Positions 6,338-7,576 of a stretch of 7,576 nt of DNA are shown piece after piece (the first letter of the stretch is position 1; each line of letters starts with the position of its first letter). A model generated the notes under the pieces. It saw only the letters and a program-made list of their open reading frames with translations, searched no databases and had not been told where the DNA came from. This DNA comes from Planctomycetaceae bacterium (GTDB taxonomy: Bacteria; Planctomycetota; Planctomycetia; Pirellulales; Pirellulaceae), in contig PADE01000084.1 of the NCBI GenBank assembly GCA_002702965.1, positions 29,664 through 37,239 on the forward strand, in the 5' to 3' direction. The position numbers were made by a program, and so were the translations under genes.

Positions 6338-7132
6338 ATGCGCTTCCAACTTTCGGCCTGTGCCGACACGCTGTTCGCCGCGCTTCCTTTCGTCGAACGT
6401 GCGCGGCGGATCGCAGCGGCCGGTTTTGCAGTCGAGTTCTGGGGTTGGCACGATCGCGACACGGTGGCCTTGGCCGACGATCCAGATATCACGGTCAGTA
6501 CGATGATCGGGAACGTCGTCTACCGCGATGGCGGCTGCATGGTGCACCCCGATGGTGTCGATGCCTGGATCGCGGGGGTCCGGGACTGCCTGCCGATTGC
6601 GCAACAGCTCGAGGTGCGACAGTTGATCCTGATTTCCGGTTCGCTCGACGACCAGGGCCACGGCAATCACCCGATTGCCGCGCACCCGGCGACCCGTTGG
6701 GTCACCGCGTACAAGGCGCTCTGTCAGGTAGCCGAAATCGCTGAACAACACGACCTCACCTACAACCTGGAACCGCTCAACATCAAACGGGATCACCCGG
6801 GCTACTCGATCCCCTTCTTTGAAGATGCGGCGCGACTGTTGGAGCAGGTGGGCAGTCCACGGATCCGGATTCTGATGGATATCTACCACACACAAATTCA
6901 GGAGGGCAACGTCGTCGAGACGATTCGCAACCACGCGGATCTGATCGGTTACGTCCACGTCGCCGACGTCCCGGGGCGCCACGAACCGGGCACGGGAGAA
7001 ATCGACTACGCGCGGATCGCCGCCGAACTCGACAACTCCGGGTACCACGGCAGCGTCGGCTTGGAAGCCTACCCCGCAGAAAGCGACGAGCAAGCGCTCG
7101 ACGCCTTTCGCGCACTGTTTGGGGAACCGTGA
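6338..7132 (+). CDS. hyi: Hydroxypyruvate isomerase-family TIM-barrel protein
   Basis: This is a cytoplasmic 264-residue enzyme of the xylose isomerase-like TIM-barrel (AP endonuclease family 2) fold. It is closest in motifs to hydroxypyruvate isomerase, which interconverts hydroxypyruvate and tartronate semialdehyde, and to the related 2-oxo-tetronate isomerases. Motifs seen: NLEPLN (Glu145), DIYHTQIQEG (Asp181, His184), VHVADVPGRHEPGTGEIDY (His207 to Tyr224) and GLEAYP (Glu243). The two glutamates, the DIYH pair and the HEPGTGEI loop are the family's catalytic and metal/substrate-binding signatures, and all are present. Length matches the family (about 260). The start has GGAGAG 6 bases upstream. 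No glyoxylate carboligase, tartronate semialdehyde reductase or kinase gene lies in the window, so the pathway cannot be confirmed and the exact substrate is inferred. The gene converges on the DUF1501 gene with only 12 bases between the stop codons. Confidence 0.88.
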   Translation: MRFQLSACADTLFAALPFVERARRIAAAGFAVEFWGWHDRDTVALADDPDITVSTMIGNVVYRDGGCMVHPDGVDAWIAGVRDCLPIAQQLEVRQLILISGSLDDQGHGNHPIAAHPATRWVTAYKALCQVAEIAEQHDLTYNLEPLNIKRDHPGYSIPFFEDAARLLEQVGSPRIRILMDIYHTQIQEGNVVETIRNHADLIGYVHVADVPGRHEPGTGEIDYARIAAELDNSGYHGSVGLEAYPAESDEQALDAFRALFGEP

Positions 7133-7149
7133 CCGGCCGCGCGATCACG
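7128..7149. terminator. Inverted repeat spanning two convergent stop codons
   Basis: CGTGA (7128-7132) and TCACG (7145-7149) are perfect inverted arms around a 12-base all-but-one G/C spacer. Each arm contains the TGA stop of one convergent gene. A competing small fold CGCG-ATCA-CGCG (7140-7151) overlaps it. There is no T-tract on either strand. The symmetry could arise simply because both genes end in CG-TGA, so a role as bidirectional terminator is speculative. Confidence 0.22.
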
Positions 7150-7576
7150 CGAGCAACTCGCGGACGACGCGGCCGTGCACATCGGTGAGACGGAAGTCGC
7201 GCCCCTGAAAGCGGTATGTCAACCGGGTGTGTTCAAGGCCCAACAGATGGAGCAGCGTGGCATTCAGATCGTGGACGTGGACCGGGTCGCGGGCGATATT
7301 GAATCCCAACTCGTCGGTTTCACCGTGCACATGACCGCCGCGCACACCCCCGCCGGCCAGCCAGCTCGTGAAACAACGATTGTGGTGATCGCGGCCATCG
7401 TTGCCTCCCTGCACCATTGGTGTGCGCCCAAATTCTCCACTCCAAATGACCAAGGTGTCCTCGAGCAATCCCCGTTGTTTGAGATCTGAAAGCAACCCGG
7501 CGGTCCCCTGATCGGTCGCCTGGCAATTGTCCTGGACTCCCTTGGTAAGGTTCCCGTGTTGGTCCCAGACCTCGTG
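7145..7576 (-). CDS. DUF1501 protein, C-terminal part (runs off the right edge)
   Basis: This is the last 143 residues of a DUF1501-family protein; full members are roughly 400-490 residues, often with a Tat-type export signal. The family has an alkaline phosphatase/sulfatase-like fold with no firmly established activity. The minus-strand frame is open to the last base of the window, so the 5' part is missing. Visible blocks in order are HEVWDQHGN (1-9), LLSDLKQRGLLEDTLVIWSGEFGRTP (28-53), GRDHHNRCFTSWLAGGGVRGGHVHGETDE (61-89), DPVHVHDLNATLLHLLG and LTYRFQGRDFRLTDVHG near the end. These are the family's characteristic C-terminal signatures. The TTG at 7493-7495 is internal, because the conserved WDQHG block lies before it. 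In planctomycetes such genes usually sit directly downstream of a DUF1549/DUF1553 cytochrome-type gene, which would be to the right of the window. Confidence 0.93.
   Translation of the reverse strand, partial: HEVWDQHGNLTKGVQDNCQATDQGTAGLLSDLKQRGLLEDTLVIWSGEFGRTPMVQGGNDGRDHHNRCFTSWLAGGGVRGGHVHGETDELGFNIARDPVHVHDLNATLLHLLGLEHTRLTYRFQGRDFRLTDVHGRVVRELLA

Noticed and set aside
6140..7093. Minus-strand open frame (317 codons) opposite the isomerase-like gene
   Set aside because: It is an antisense shadow: the plus strand has all catalytic motifs of the hydroxypyruvate isomerase family and a good ribosome binding site.
1..7576. A novel defence, mobile or RNA-based system
   Set aside because: All substantial frames belong to known metabolic or exported families. 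There is no nuclease, helicase, reverse transcriptase, recombinase, CRISPR-like array or structured non-coding region that I can support.

Overview
The window is GC-rich and reads as ordinary chromosome of a planctomycete, most likely a Pirellulales-type relative. The inference rests on the gene set: a secreted ThuA-domain protein, a CRTAC1-like VCBS/ASPIC-UnbV lipoprotein and a DUF1501 protein are a typical planctomycete combination. No database search was possible, so the lineage is inferred from family knowledge.

Layout, left to right. A 12-TM APC-family amino-acid permease (22-1356, +) may have its true start left of the window. It is followed by a strong GC-rich hairpin (1371-1399), then a sigma70-like promoter (1433-1461), then a single-domain PLP-dependent serine/threonine dehydratase-like enzyme (1519-2481, +). 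A secreted ThuA-like protein (2534-3514, -) converges on the dehydratase. A 314-bp divergent intergenic region (3515-3828) holds candidate promoters for both flanking genes and a perfect 15-bp tandem duplication. A large lipoprotein (3829-6222, +) combines a TPR-like N-terminal region, seven Ca-binding-type VCBS/FG-GAP repeats and a C-terminal ASPIC/UnbV domain. A hydroxypyruvate isomerase-family TIM barrel follows (6338-7132, +) with a good Shine-Dalgarno sequence. It converges, across 12 bp, on the C-terminal third of a DUF1501 protein (7145-7576, -) that runs off the right edge.

How they fit together: the permease and the dehydratase plausibly form an amino-acid uptake and catabolism pair, though the hairpin and promoter between them suggest they can be transcribed separately. 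The ThuA, CRTAC1-like and DUF1501 proteins belong to the exported protein families that planctomycetes carry in large numbers, and the hydroxypyruvate isomerase-like enzyme is cytoplasmic carbohydrate/keto-acid metabolism. The frequent strand changes argue for several short transcription units, not one operon.

I found no tRNA, rRNA, CRISPR array, transposase, integrase, attachment site or recognisable defence or novel multi-gene system. The second-look items are modest: two 15-bp tandem duplications about 300 bp apart, a substituted residue in the PLP motif of the dehydratase, a conserved-looking cysteine cluster in the CRTAC1-like protein, and several GC-rich hairpins at gene ends that lack U-tracts.
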